A stretch of DNA of 64,000 bases from Pedosphaera sp. (GTDB lineage: Bacteria; Verrucomicrobiota; Verrucomicrobiia; Limisphaerales; AAA164-E04): NCBI GenBank assembly GCA_002690655.1, contig NZFL01000011.1, forward strand, positions 62,247 to 126,246, given 5' to 3'. Numbering within the stretch: position 1 is the stretch's first letter; each line of letters opens with the position of its first letter. The notes beneath the pieces were generated by a model. It was not told the DNA's origin. It saw only the letters and a program-made list of their open reading frames with translations, and ran no database searches. A program made the position numbers and the translations under genes. This document shows positions 35,256 to 45,050 of this stretch, piece by piece.

Positions 35256-37103
35256 GTGAAAGGCATTCGAGCCATCATACATTCATTAGTCCATTCCTGG
35301 CATTTGTTCGTGCGCAGGCATTGGCAGGGCTTTCTCGCCTGGAGAGAGCGTTTTCGTTTTACGGAGGAGGCCTTGCATCTCCTGATTGCGGGTGGAATTG
35401 GGGTTATCGGAGGCGTGGTGAATGTCGTCTTCGTGAAACTTATTGTTGGGTGTCAAGATCTTGTCTGGGCCAAGGGAAATTCTTCTTCATTAACTCCATT
35501 TCAGGGAACGGAATGGGAGCGTCTGTTGATTCCAGTGGCAGGGGGGCTGATCGCTGGTTTCTTATTGTATCTAGGAGTTAAATGGTCTGCGAAAAAGGGG
35601 AGTAACAATTTACTTGAAGCGGTTTCGATGGGAGACGGTAAATTGCCTTTTAGAACCGCACTTAGTCAGGCTTTTTCTTCCATGGTAAGTATTGTTTCAG
35701 GAGCTACTATTGGTCGAGAGGGTTCCATTACGCAGTTTACGAGCACGCTTGCTTCCAAATGGGGAGCCCTGGCGCGTTGGCACCCTTATCGCTTGCGGTT
35801 AATGGTTGCTTGTGGTGCGGCCTCGGGAATGGCTGCAGCTTACAACGCACCGATCGCAGGGGCCGTATTTGCTGCGCACATTGTGCTCGGTAATTTCTCC
35901 ATGCATTTGTTCGCGCCCTTGATTTTTTCCTCAGTGGTTTCTTCCATGGTCTCCAGAAGTTTTTTTGGAATGGCTCCCCTTTACAGAACTTCCCTGGAAA
36001 TGGATCTTACTTTGTTTCAATTACCCTGGTTTCTGGTGCTGGGAGTCTTGTGTGGATTCATGGGAGGTTTGTTTCTGAAATCAATGCTGTGGGTTCGAAG
36101 TATCTTCCAAAGATTTTCAATCCCCATACCTTTCAAACTGGCACTCGGAGGTCTGGCGATCGGGGTGTTGGCCTTCCGTTTTCCTCAAGTCCTTGGTAAT
36201 GGTTATTCAGGGGTGAATCTTATCATGGCTAATCAACTCAATCTCGCAGCAGTAGTAGCCTTGTTTTTGTTGCGATGGTTGGCCACGATCCTTGCGGTTG
36301 GCTCGGGGGCCTTTGGGGGCGTGATGACCCCGGTTTTGTTTCTTGGAGCGGCTCTGGGGGGAGTGTTTGGTCTTTACGGCATGCAGGAACAGTGGCATCC
36401 CGACATACCGGTGGCTGTCTTTGCTTTGGTTGGTATGAGCAGCTTGCTGGCCGCGACCACTCACAGTCCGCTGCTGGCGATGATCATGGTGTTTGAAATT
36501 TCCCTGAACTACAGTTTGATGCCCGCATTAATGATTTCCTCCGCGATTGCGACGCTTGTTGCGAGGCAAGTGCATAGGACCAATATTTACAGTGAAACCC
36601 TCTACGCCAAAGGACTGGATGCCTCCTGGGAATCTGATCGGTTCGGCGAGGCCTCGCGGCAACGCGTTGGAGATCTCATGCGACACCCGGTGCCCCCCGT
36701 GCGAGACAACGATTTCTTTGCGGACATTGCAGATCGATTCATTACCAGCTCCTATCACTTCCTTCCTGTGGTGGATCAGCGCATGCGCTTGCTGGGCGTG
36801 GTTGCCCTCAGCGATCTCAAGGAGTATCTGCAGATGGGTGAACAACTGAAAAGCGTCATTGCCATGGATATCATGCGTCCCGCTCCCAAATGCCTGACAC
36901 CTGGTCAGCGATTGGACGAAGCCTTGTCGGTTTTGCTGGGAGCTGAAATGAGAAACGTCCCAGTGGTAAACAACGGCAAAGACAAAAAACTCATCGGTGC
37001 TGTGAATCGCTCTGAAGCACTCGGGCAACTCGCCGAAGCAATGTCTTCTCCCAGCCTGAAATCCGGCACAGGACGTAGCGAATTAAACAATCAAAAAGCA
37101 TGA
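35256..37103 (+). CDS. ClC family chloride channel/antiporter with CBS pair
   Basis: A 615-residue protein from a GTG start. The membrane part has GATIGREGSITQF (the GREGP region, with the gating Glu kept and Pro replaced by Ser) and GSGAFGGVMTPVLFLGAALGG (the GxFxP region). Residues about 465-590 form two CBS domains (DLMRHPVPPVRDNDFFADI and DIMRPAPKCLTPGQRLDEAL). It moves chloride or another anion, perhaps in exchange for protons. The stop overlaps the start of the next gene by four bases. Confidence 0.88.
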   Translation: MKGIRAIIHSLVHSWHLFVRRHWQGFLAWRERFRFTEEALHLLIAGGIGVIGGVVNVVFVKLIVGCQDLVWAKGNSSSLTPFQGTEWERLLIPVAGGLIAGFLLYLGVKWSAKKGSNNLLEAVSMGDGKLPFRTALSQAFSSMVSIVSGATIGREGSITQFTSTLASKWGALARWHPYRLRLMVACGAASGMAAAYNAPIAGAVFAAHIVLGNFSMHLFAPLIFSSVVSSMVSRSFFGMAPLYRTSLEMDLTLFQLPWFLVLGVLCGFMGGLFLKSMLWVRSIFQRFSIPIPFKLALGGLAIGVLAFRFPQVLGNGYSGVNLIMANQLNLAAVVALFLLRWLATILAVGSGAFGGVMTPVLFLGAALGGVFGLYGMQEQWHPDIPVAVFALVGMSSLLAATTHSPLLAMIMVFEISLNYSLMPALMISSAIATLVARQVHRTNIYSETLYAKGLDASWESDRFGEASRQRVGDLMRHPVPPVRDNDFFADIADRFITSSYHFLPVVDQRMRLLGVVALSDLKEYLQMGEQLKSVIAMDIMRPAPKCLTPGQRLDEALSVLLGAEMRNVPVVNNGKDKKLIGAVNRSEALGQLAEAMSSPSLKSGTGRSELNNQKA

Positions 37104-40100
37104 GGCTCCTTTACAAACAAGTAAACCAATTCCAAAACTCCAGTATCATGAGAGTGATTGCTGTGGGAATGTTGTTTTCCCCGGTGGACAGATTCAGCGC
37201 AGCTGAACCTGTTGCCAGCTCTGAGCAATTGCCGCGGATACAAGCAACGGAAGTGGCGGATGTCATGTCTGCCTTCGAATTACGTGACGGGTTTACGTTG
37301 GATTTGGTGGCAGCGGAACCTTTGGTGGTTGATCCGGTAGCCATGGATTTTGATGCATGGGGAAGGGCTTTTGTCGTCGAAATGCGAGGATACTCGGAGA
37401 GACGCCCCGAAAGGCTCGGCCGGATCAAGATGCTTGAAGATACAGATAAAGACGGATCCTTCGATCAAAGTGTCGTTTATGCGGGTGACCTGCCTTGGCC
37501 GACAGCAGTCATGTGCTACGATGGGGGAATCTTTGTAGGAGCGACACCAGATATTTTTTATTTTAAAGACACCGACGGTGATGGCTCAGCCGATATCCGG
37601 CAATTGGTATTTACCGGCTTTGCTTCTGCAAGTGCACCTTATCGAGCGGACCAGTTGAACATGCAAGCCATGTTAAATTCCTTTCATTGGGGGCCTGATA
37701 ACAGGATCCACGGAGCCACAGGCCCTGCAGGAGGTAAAGTCTATTCGCCGCTTCGTCCGGATCAGGCCCCTTTGAACCTGCGTGGGAAAGACTTTTCGTT
37801 CGACCCCAAAACGCTGGAATTACGCGCCGAAAGTGGAGGGGCACAAAATGGAATGTCTTTTGATAGCCGCGGAAGGAAATTCGTCTGTAGTAACAGTGAT
37901 CACCTGCAATATATTGTCTATGATGAGGCATTCGCTGGCCTGAACCCATTTATCAAACAGCAACCTGCAAGGATCAGCATTGCGGAAGATGGACCCGCCG
38001 CTCCGGTTTTTCGGATCAGTCCGGATGAACCTTGGAGAATCGTGCGTACGAAATGGCGTGTGGCAGGAGCCGTGCGTGGGCCTGTTGAAGGAGGTGGTAA
38101 TCCTTCAGGGTACTTTACGGGAGCAACGGGAGCGACTTTGTATACAGGGGATGCCTGGGCAAGTGAGTATGCAGATCATGCCTTTATTGCTGATTGCGGC
38201 AGTAATCTGATTCACAGAAAAGGAATATATCCGAAAGGTCATGTCGCGACCGCTCGGCGTCCTGCAGAGGAATCTGGCATAGAATTTGTGCGCTCTTCTG
38301 ATATCTGGTTTCGCCCTGTTCAATTTTCCAACGCTCCGGATGGTAATCTTTATGTAATGGATATGTACCGAGAAGTCATTGAGCATCCATGGTCCTTGCC
38401 CGACGGAATAAAGCAATTCCTTGATCTCAATAGCGGCAATAATCGGGGACGCATTTACCGTATTCGGACAATTGAAGGTAAAATCAAACAACGGAAATTG
38501 CCTGGTGAAGCAAAGGCCATGGAGCTGGTGCAAATGCTTGCTCATTCCAATCATTGGCACCGTGAAACCGCAAGGCGTTTGCTTGTTCAAGGAAATATGA
38601 TCCACTTACAGGATGCCGTGAGAGCATTGTTGAAGGAGTCGGTTGACGTCTCTGCTCAAGTGAATGCAGTGCAGGTGCTCCATGGCTTCGGGAGTTTGAC
38701 AGCTGATGATGTGGAGACGGTCTTTCGAAGTAAATCCAGCGCGGTTCATCTGGCCTTATTAAAACTTTGGGGCAACAGGGACGAATTGAGTCCATTTGAT
38801 GTACCGTTTGAAAAAAACATCTCTCAACTTATCCTTAATAATGAAACAAGGTTTCAAGCGACTTTATTACTGTCCAAATTTCCGCTTCATTCATCCCGAC
38901 AATCCGAGTTTCTTTGGCGCGCCATGTCCCTCGAAAAAGAAGACAAATACTGGATGCAATTTGCAGTGCTGAACGCGATGCATTCTTGTCGCTCCGATTT
39001 TTTGAATCACATGATCGCCAAGGGGGAAATCGGAAGTAATTTGTTCCATGATACGGGCGCATTCTATCAGTTTTTTGGGGCGTCAAGTGATAAGAAGGAA
39101 ATTGCGCAGATATTCCGATTCGTTTTCAAAGCTCCCATTTCAATGGATACTCTGGATGCCTTATCCTCCTTGAGCCATGGTATGCGTCAGAATGGGAAAG
39201 GCTGGTCAACGGTTCTAACCGATACAGAGCTGGCTCATGCTCGAGAAAGGTATCTAGTCTGGATCCAGAGTCAGGCTCTGGACCACCTCTCAGCAGCAGG
39301 GAAAATCATCGGAATCATGGGCGAGATGATGAATGAAAGTCTCAAGCAGAGTTGGAAGACCATGCTCTCTCAGTCCGAGTGGGCCATTTTGCATTCTGAA
39401 CTGCTGGCTTCCCTTGCCAATGTCTTTTCATTGAGTGATCTTGACTGGGTATGGGGCCAGTGGTCCTCCTGGAGTCCATCAGTTCGGCAAGTTGCTCTTG
39501 CCTTGATGATGTCGCGCGATGAATTGTTGCTTGCATACTTGAAATCAGCTCAGGGGAAACCGGAGCTTATCAAAGATCTGACATTCTCTCAGAGAAGGAA
39601 TCTTCAACATCATCGTTCGGATAAGGTTCAACAGTCTGCTTCTCGACTCTGGAATCCCTCTACAGAAAATGTAGTGAAGATGTCTGCGGAGGATTTTGGA
39701 GAAGCGCTTTTACTTGAGGCTGACATGGATAATGGCCAACGAATCTTCAACGAACGTTGTGCATCCTGTCATCGTGGTAATGGAGAAGGGTTTGCTCTGG
39801 GCCCTGATCTTATTTCCATTAAAACGTCCGGGAAGAACCGTATTCTGGATAGTATTTTATACCCGAACAGAGAAGTGCAACCGCAGTATATCTCATATGA
39901 GATAGAGACAACTGAAGGGGAAAGTATCGTAGGTTTGATCGCTCAGGAATCACGTTCGCTCATGGTCGTCAAACAGGCAGGTGGGATAACTCAAACGATA
40001 CAACGAGAAAAAATTGCTTCTATCGATGGAACAGGCAATTCCATCATGCCCTCAGGGCTATTGGAGGAAATGACAACTCAGGACGTAGGTGATTTGCTGG

Positions 40101-40126
40101 AATACATCGTTCAACTGAAACGTTGA
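37100..40126 (+). CDS. PVC-type CxxCH dehydrogenase-like protein (large, exported)
   Basis: A 1,008-residue protein. The N-terminal half is the TIGR02604-like propeller (GFTLDLVAAEPLVVDPVAMDFD, RIKMLEDTDKDGSFDQ, ATPDIFYFKDTDGDGSADIR, FHWGPDNRIHGATG). The middle is helical and HEAT-like. The C-terminal heme module has CASCHRG near residue 889 and ends GNSIMPSGLLEEMTTQDVGDLLEYI. The family occurs almost only in PVC bacteria and is assumed to be a periplasmic sugar or alcohol dehydrogenase. The four-base overlap with the ClC gene is notable. Confidence 0.9.
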   Translation: MRLLYKQVNQFQNSSIMRVIAVGMLFSPVDRFSAAEPVASSEQLPRIQATEVADVMSAFELRDGFTLDLVAAEPLVVDPVAMDFDAWGRAFVVEMRGYSERRPERLGRIKMLEDTDKDGSFDQSVVYAGDLPWPTAVMCYDGGIFVGATPDIFYFKDTDGDGSADIRQLVFTGFASASAPYRADQLNMQAMLNSFHWGPDNRIHGATGPAGGKVYSPLRPDQAPLNLRGKDFSFDPKTLELRAESGGAQNGMSFDSRGRKFVCSNSDHLQYIVYDEAFAGLNPFIKQQPARISIAEDGPAAPVFRISPDEPWRIVRTKWRVAGAVRGPVEGGGNPSGYFTGATGATLYTGDAWASEYADHAFIADCGSNLIHRKGIYPKGHVATARRPAEESGIEFVRSSDIWFRPVQFSNAPDGNLYVMDMYREVIEHPWSLPDGIKQFLDLNSGNNRGRIYRIRTIEGKIKQRKLPGEAKAMELVQMLAHSNHWHRETARRLLVQGNMIHLQDAVRALLKESVDVSAQVNAVQVLHGFGSLTADDVETVFRSKSSAVHLALLKLWGNRDELSPFDVPFEKNISQLILNNETRFQATLLLSKFPLHSSRQSEFLWRAMSLEKEDKYWMQFAVLNAMHSCRSDFLNHMIAKGEIGSNLFHDTGAFYQFFGASSDKKEIAQIFRFVFKAPISMDTLDALSSLSHGMRQNGKGWSTVLTDTELAHARERYLVWIQSQALDHLSAAGKIIGIMGEMMNESLKQSWKTMLSQSEWAILHSELLASLANVFSLSDLDWVWGQWSSWSPSVRQVALALMMSRDELLLAYLKSAQGKPELIKDLTFSQRRNLQHHRSDKVQQSASRLWNPSTENVVKMSAEDFGEALLLEADMDNGQRIFNERCASCHRGNGEGFALGPDLISIKTSGKNRILDSILYPNREVQPQYISYEIETTEGESIVGLIAQESRSLMVVKQAGGITQTIQREKIASIDGTGNSIMPSGLLEEMTTQDVGDLLEYIVQLKR

Positions 40127-40153
40127 AATCAACTTCGAACAGGCGACCTTCTT

Positions 40154-41128
40154 GTGATACGAATCCTGATCATTACAGATGTTCACTACGCGAGTGAGGC
40201 GGAGAGATCAAGGGGTGACTATGAATCCCGAACGGTTTCCAATCCATGGCTACGTTTTCTTTTGAAACAATATCGGAATTTCTTGTGGCGTAGAGACACC
40301 TTTGGGTCGAACCATTATTGTGATCGTTTTATTTCAAGAGCAGGGGACGCAGATTGGGTGATTGGAAATGGAGATTACTGCTGTGATTCAGGGTTTATTG
40401 GCGTGGCTGATGATCCTTCCATGTCCAGTGCTCAGGCTTGTTTAGGAAAGTTGCAGCATGCCTTTGGGGATAAGTTTATCGGGATGATGGGGGATCATGA
40501 TCTGGGTAAGAAAAGTATGTTCGGTGGGTTTGGGGGAATGCGGCTGAAAAGTTGGGAGCGATGCACGGGGAGACTTGGGTTAAAGGCGTTTTTTAGATTG
40601 GACATTGAACAGCACGTTTTGATTGGGATGAATTCTACCCTGATTGGCTTGCCTGAATTCGTCCCTGACTGCCCTCCAGAAGAATATGAAACATGGAATG
40701 CGTTACGTGAAAAGCATCTCGATACATTAAGAGATGCTTTTGCGTCCATCGGAAGAAAACAACGGATCATTCTTTTCCTGCATGATCCCACCGCAATTCC
40801 TTATCTCGCAAACATTCCTTGGGTTCGATCAAAATTATGTCAGATTGATGCTACAATCATTGGTCATTTACATTCTCCATTGATCATGCAAATGAGTCGA
40901 TTGCTTGCTGGGATGCCAAAGATTCAAGGCATGGGGCATACCGCACTCAAGATGTCCACGGCTTTGCAAAAAGCAAGAGAGTGGAAACCGTTTAATGTGA
41001 AATTAGTACCTGCACCCGGTGGGATTGAAGTCTGGAAAAAGGGAGGTTTCGGGGAGTTGATCTTGAGCTCATCCGACACTTCGTCGGGTATACATTTCCA
41101 AATAAAATCTCTGGTGAGTGCGCGATGA
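40154..41128 (+). CDS. Calcineurin-like metallophosphoesterase
   Basis: A 324-residue protein from a GTG start. The motif series is ITDVHY (DxH), GNGDYC (GD), MMGDHDLG (GNH position with Asp in place of Asn), FLHDP and GHLHSP (GHxH). The two-metal site therefore looks mostly intact. Substrate unknown. It ends 59 bases from a convergent lipid-kinase gene, so a role in phospholipid or nucleotide metabolism is possible. Confidence 0.85.
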   Translation: MIRILIITDVHYASEAERSRGDYESRTVSNPWLRFLLKQYRNFLWRRDTFGSNHYCDRFISRAGDADWVIGNGDYCCDSGFIGVADDPSMSSAQACLGKLQHAFGDKFIGMMGDHDLGKKSMFGGFGGMRLKSWERCTGRLGLKAFFRLDIEQHVLIGMNSTLIGLPEFVPDCPPEEYETWNALREKHLDTLRDAFASIGRKQRIILFLHDPTAIPYLANIPWVRSKLCQIDATIIGHLHSPLIMQMSRLLAGMPKIQGMGHTALKMSTALQKAREWKPFNVKLVPAPGGIEVWKKGGFGELILSSSDTSSGIHFQIKSLVSAR

Positions 41129-41187
41129 TTGTGATGAGTTTTTTCCTGCAGAAATTGGCAAGTGACTCGACAAATCGTTTTTACGAC

Positions 41188-42078
41188 TCAAATGCAGACG
41201 CTCAGTGCATGCGGTAAAACGGTGACCTTGGCTCTTTTCCCTGAATAAATTTCTCCATCCAGATTCCACAATGTGGTTTTGAGGGCAACAATCTCGAATT
41301 CTCTGCACTGAATGCAGGAAATACCGGGCTCGTGTATGTGGTTCCCTTTGGGTAGTTTCTGAAACAAGCGCATCAATGCCCACCGTCCCGATTGCTTGAG
41401 GAAAGTCAAATCCAGCTTTCCATCGTCAAATTTTGCTGAGGGGGAAAGCATCATACTTTTTCCTACGTTTCGTGTATTGCTGGCGACAATCAAGGAAAAA
41501 TCACCCTCTATTGTTTGGCTGTCAAAAGTAAGTTTTGCCTGCTGACTTCGATTTCGAATTATTTCCCATAACCCGGCTGCATGATATCTGATTTTTTTGA
41601 TACAACGGAGTGATTCGGCTGCTGCGTTGGCTGACGCGAACATTCCCCATCCGCAAACATTGAAAGCAAAATGATATGAGTCATCAAGCTGGATCTTGAA
41701 TAGGTCGATATTTTTGTAATTCCCTCGAATAATCATTCTCAAAGCGTCATTGAACTTGAATACTCCCACATCTTCCAGAAATGAGTTGCCTGTTCCTCCG
41801 GGGAGAAGGGCAACGTGCATCTTCTCCTCCGATGGTCGACACATGATGCCATTGATAATTTCATGCATTGTCCCATCACCTCCCAATCCGCAAATGGTCT
41901 TTTCTGGAGCATAGGAAAGAGAGCAGGCAAGCTTCATCGCATGACCTTTGCATTCAGTAAAATCGACGTTTACCTTGATTCCAAGACCATTCAGGGTGGA
42001 AAGGGCCTGGTGGGCCAGCGCACGATTGTCCTGAGTTCCTCCAAAGGGGTTGACAATCAGGTGAACAGTTCGATTCAT
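41188..42078 (-). CDS. Diacylglycerol kinase-like lipid kinase (YegS/DagK family)
   Basis: A 296-residue protein. The nucleotide motif GLGGDGTMHEIING and the following LLPGGTGNSFLEDVG are characteristic; VNPFGG is at the N-terminus. The C-terminal DGKLDLTFL and WNLDGEIYSG complete the fold. It phosphorylates a lipid such as diacylglycerol in the membrane interface. It is divergent from the SNase-like gene downstream of it in the window. Confidence 0.9.
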   Translation of the reverse strand: MNRTVHLIVNPFGGTQDNRALAHQALSTLNGLGIKVNVDFTECKGHAMKLACSLSYAPEKTICGLGGDGTMHEIINGIMCRPSEEKMHVALLPGGTGNSFLEDVGVFKFNDALRMIIRGNYKNIDLFKIQLDDSYHFAFNVCGWGMFASANAAAESLRCIKKIRYHAAGLWEIIRNRSQQAKLTFDSQTIEGDFSLIVASNTRNVGKSMMLSPSAKFDDGKLDLTFLKQSGRWALMRLFQKLPKGNHIHEPGISCIQCREFEIVALKTTLWNLDGEIYSGKRAKVTVLPHALSVCI

Positions 42079-42169
42079 TACAGGTATCTTGGTTCATCCT
42101 CAGATCATGGATCAAGGGAGATTTTGTATTCAATATTGACTTGTAAAAGTTCTTATTCACCATGCACTC

Positions 42170-42802
42170 ATGAAAAGCGCCTCCGGCATCATCAAGAAAA
42201 TCGTTATTCTCTTAATGCTCCTCTGTATTGTTGGGGTAGGCTTATATATTTACACAAACCAAGAGGCACAGTCGGCCATTAAGGATGCAAAATGGATTTA
42301 TGATAACCGAGATCCACAGTTGTATGAAGGTGAAGAGTGGCTGGACGGTGAGATTGTTAAGGTGTTGGATGGGAATTGGGTCTATGTGAAAATTCCTGAA
42401 GGTTTTGTATATGGATTGCGAATACGAGGATTGGAAGCTCCCACCCTTGCCGTTTTGTTGGGAGACGATACTCTGAGGATGGGTAAAGAATCGCAGGCCT
42501 TTCTCGAAGAACTTGCGCTGCGTAAAAAAATACGGTTTCAGGCCATCGACATGAATGACTCTCGATATGGCCATGGATACATAGAATTTCAGGGAAAGTC
42601 CATCGTGTTACCAATGGTCAAGGCAGGGATGGCAAAACTCAAGCGCACCGAGATCACTCACTTTTCGGACGAGGCACTCTGGGAATTACTCCAGATTGAG
42701 CGGGAGGCAGTGAAGTCGGGGGTAGGTATCTGGGATCCTTCGCTCATCCTTGATTGGACCATGGGTGACTTCAGTTCAGACTCAACAACGCCAGGGCTCT
42801 AA
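42170..42802 (+). CDS. Membrane-anchored SNase-like (thermonuclease-fold) protein
   Basis: A 210-residue protein with a single N-terminal transmembrane segment (residues about 10-28). The OB-fold has LRIRGLEAPT, ELALRKKIRF, and DSRYGHGYIE, followed by VKAGMAKLKR. Compared with the nuclease consensus DAPE or DTPE, the terminal Glu is Thr and the Asp is Glu, so the catalytic base is missing while the RYG motif is kept. It may be a nucleic-acid or polymer-binding protein with little nuclease activity. The assignment rests on the pattern, not on a search. Confidence 0.72.
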   Translation: MKSASGIIKKIVILLMLLCIVGVGLYIYTNQEAQSAIKDAKWIYDNRDPQLYEGEEWLDGEIVKVLDGNWVYVKIPEGFVYGLRIRGLEAPTLAVLLGDDTLRMGKESQAFLEELALRKKIRFQAIDMNDSRYGHGYIEFQGKSIVLPMVKAGMAKLKRTEITHFSDEALWELLQIEREAVKSGVGIWDPSLILDWTMGDFSSDSTTPGL

Positions 42803-42878
42803 ACATCAGCGATTTCGCGGCCTTTTCAGCTACTGGGAACAAAGCGATCCCATAGCTTCAGCAGTGCTGGGTTGGACT

Positions 42879-44903
42879 TTAAAGAAGTTCTTTCCACAAA
42901 AAAGTGTGAATCATGGCTTCGACAAACGCTCGCTGAGGGTTATCCGAGGCTCCTCCGTGACCGCCTTCCATGTTTTCATAGTAAAGAACATCGTGGCCTT
43001 GGTCCGTCATTTTGGCGACCATTTTACGTGCATGTCCAGGATGTACTCGGTCATCTCTTGTGGAGGTAGTAAAAAGTACTCTAGGATATTTCATAGCGCT
43101 TTTCACCAATTGATAAGGTGAATATTTTTGTAAAAATGCCCACTCTTCTGGAAGGTCCGGGTTCCCGTATTCTCCCATCCAGCTGGCACCGGCCAGGAGT
43201 TTATTGAATCGCTTCATATCCAATAGAGGAACTTGACAAACCACGGCCTTGAACAAGTCGGGACGTTGAACAATCATGTTTCCCATCAGAAGCCCGCCAT
43301 TTGATCCACCACGAATCCCCAGATGCCCAGGAGTCGTTACGTTTCGTTCGATCAGATGTTCTGCGATGGCTATGAAATCATCATAGGCACGCTGGCGATT
43401 TTCCTTAAGCGCTGCTTGATGCCAGCGGGGGCCGAACTCACCACCCCCTCTGATATTGGCAAGCACATACACCCCCCCGTTCTCAAGCCAACTAATACCT
43501 GTGGTGGCTCGGTAACTGGAAAGCATAGAAATTTCAAAGCCACCATAACCATAAAGCAGGGTTGGGTTTTGACCATTCAGGGCCAGGTCTTCTTTGCTGA
43601 CCATGAAGTAAGGCACTCTTGTGCCATCTTTGGAAATTGCTTCCATTTGATCAATTTTCAGTCCTTTGGTGGCGAAAAATGCTGGTTGGGATTTGATGAG
43701 GCGCTGATCGCCGGTATGCAGACTTCCAAGATAAAGGCTGGCTGGTGTCAAAAAGTCCGTCACGGTCATCCAGTAATCATCGGAAGTTTCAGAATCCACA
43801 CCCCAGGCACTCACGGTTCCTAATCCGGGAGCGTTCAGATCCTCTTGAATCCATCGATCCCCTTCTTTTCTGACGCGGATCAACCGATTTCGGACATTGT
43901 CCAGCACATTGATGAGTAAACAGTTTTTCGTAGAAGAAAAATCATCAAGAGAGGTACGCTTGCTTGGGGAAAAGAGAACTGATAAGTCTCTTTTCCCATC
44001 AAGGTAGGCAGTTAATTCAGAAGCAAGCAGAGAACCTGCTTTGTAAGTTTGATTTGCTGTAACCCAATCCTTGCGCAATGTAAGGAGAATATGATTCTTA
44101 AAAAAACTAACCTCAGCGCCATCCGGTTTGTCAATGCGAACCCATTCCGTACCTTTCCTTATAAAGGACTCGTTGGTCCAGAATGTCGTCGACCTTTGAA
44201 TGAGCTCATGGCGGTGGCCGTGCTCATGGACGACATAAGCTCCCACCGAAACGTCGGTTTGCTTGCCGACGAAGGTGAGTTTGGCATCTTTCAGTGATTG
44301 ACCTCGACTCCAGAGTTTGATCAGCCTTGGGTAGCCAGAGTTCGTCATGGAATCATGACCAAAATCCGTGCCCACATACACCGTGTCTTCGTTGATCCAG
44401 CTTATTCTTGATTTTGCCTCAGGTAGAACGAATCCATCTTCAATCAACGATTTTGTGGATAAATCGAATTCACGTATGACGGTTGCATCAGCGCCTCCCC
44501 GCGAAAGACGCAATAGGCACCTTTTAAAATCTGTTCTGCGTATCGTTGCACCTTTCCAGACCCAGTTTTCACCTTCAATATCGCTTAACCTATCGAGATC
44601 CAGAACTGTTTCCCATGACGGGTCCTCTTTCAGGTATTCCTCCATGGAGGTACGTCGCCAAATGCCTTTTGGATGGGCATCGTCGCGCCAGAAATTATAG
44701 AGCTTTTCACCGTAAAGAGTAACGCCAGGGATGCGTTTCTTGGAATCCAGAGCGGCCAGTAGTCTTTTTTCTAGTATCTCGAAACCGCTTTCGGCAGTCA
44801 GCTCGTCCTTGCTAAGCTGGTTGAGTGATTTCGCCCATTCAATTGCTTTCTCAGATTCTACTTCCTCCAGCCACAAATACGGGTCCTTGTCCACCTTACT
44901 CAT
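42879..44903 (-). CDS. Prolyl oligopeptidase family serine peptidase (S9A)
   Basis: A 674-residue protein. The beta-propeller part (residues about 10-400) contains KDPYLWLEEVES at the start. The C-terminal alpha/beta-hydrolase has the catalytic Ser in GIRGGSNGGLLMGN, the Asp in TSTRDDRVHPGHARKM and the His in MEGGHGGASDNPQ. It cleaves short peptides after proline. No clear signal peptide is seen, so it is probably cytoplasmic. It is divergent from zwf. Confidence 0.95.
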   Translation of the reverse strand: MSKVDKDPYLWLEEVESEKAIEWAKSLNQLSKDELTAESGFEILEKRLLAALDSKKRIPGVTLYGEKLYNFWRDDAHPKGIWRRTSMEEYLKEDPSWETVLDLDRLSDIEGENWVWKGATIRRTDFKRCLLRLSRGGADATVIREFDLSTKSLIEDGFVLPEAKSRISWINEDTVYVGTDFGHDSMTNSGYPRLIKLWSRGQSLKDAKLTFVGKQTDVSVGAYVVHEHGHRHELIQRSTTFWTNESFIRKGTEWVRIDKPDGAEVSFFKNHILLTLRKDWVTANQTYKAGSLLASELTAYLDGKRDLSVLFSPSKRTSLDDFSSTKNCLLINVLDNVRNRLIRVRKEGDRWIQEDLNAPGLGTVSAWGVDSETSDDYWMTVTDFLTPASLYLGSLHTGDQRLIKSQPAFFATKGLKIDQMEAISKDGTRVPYFMVSKEDLALNGQNPTLLYGYGGFEISMLSSYRATTGISWLENGGVYVLANIRGGGEFGPRWHQAALKENRQRAYDDFIAIAEHLIERNVTTPGHLGIRGGSNGGLLMGNMIVQRPDLFKAVVCQVPLLDMKRFNKLLAGASWMGEYGNPDLPEEWAFLQKYSPYQLVKSAMKYPRVLFTTSTRDDRVHPGHARKMVAKMTDQGHDVLYYENMEGGHGGASDNPQRAFVEAMIHTFLWKELL

Positions 44904-45038
44904 ATCAGGATCATGCTGTGCGAGCGTTATCTGTCAATTGATCTTTCCCTCTTCCAAGTGATGATTTCGCTGGAGAGTTATGAGTTAGAGAATATTTTTA
45001 TCTGGTGTTCATCAGACTTAGTTTTTATCTCTATTGAC

Positions 45039-45044
45039 AGGGGA
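45039..45044 (+). promoter_or_regulatory. Ribosome binding site fixing the zwf start
   Basis: AGGGGA lies six bases before the ATG at 45051, whereas the longer open frame from 44913 has no family similarity in its first 46 residues. Confidence 0.6.
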
Positions 45045-45050
45045 AATAAT

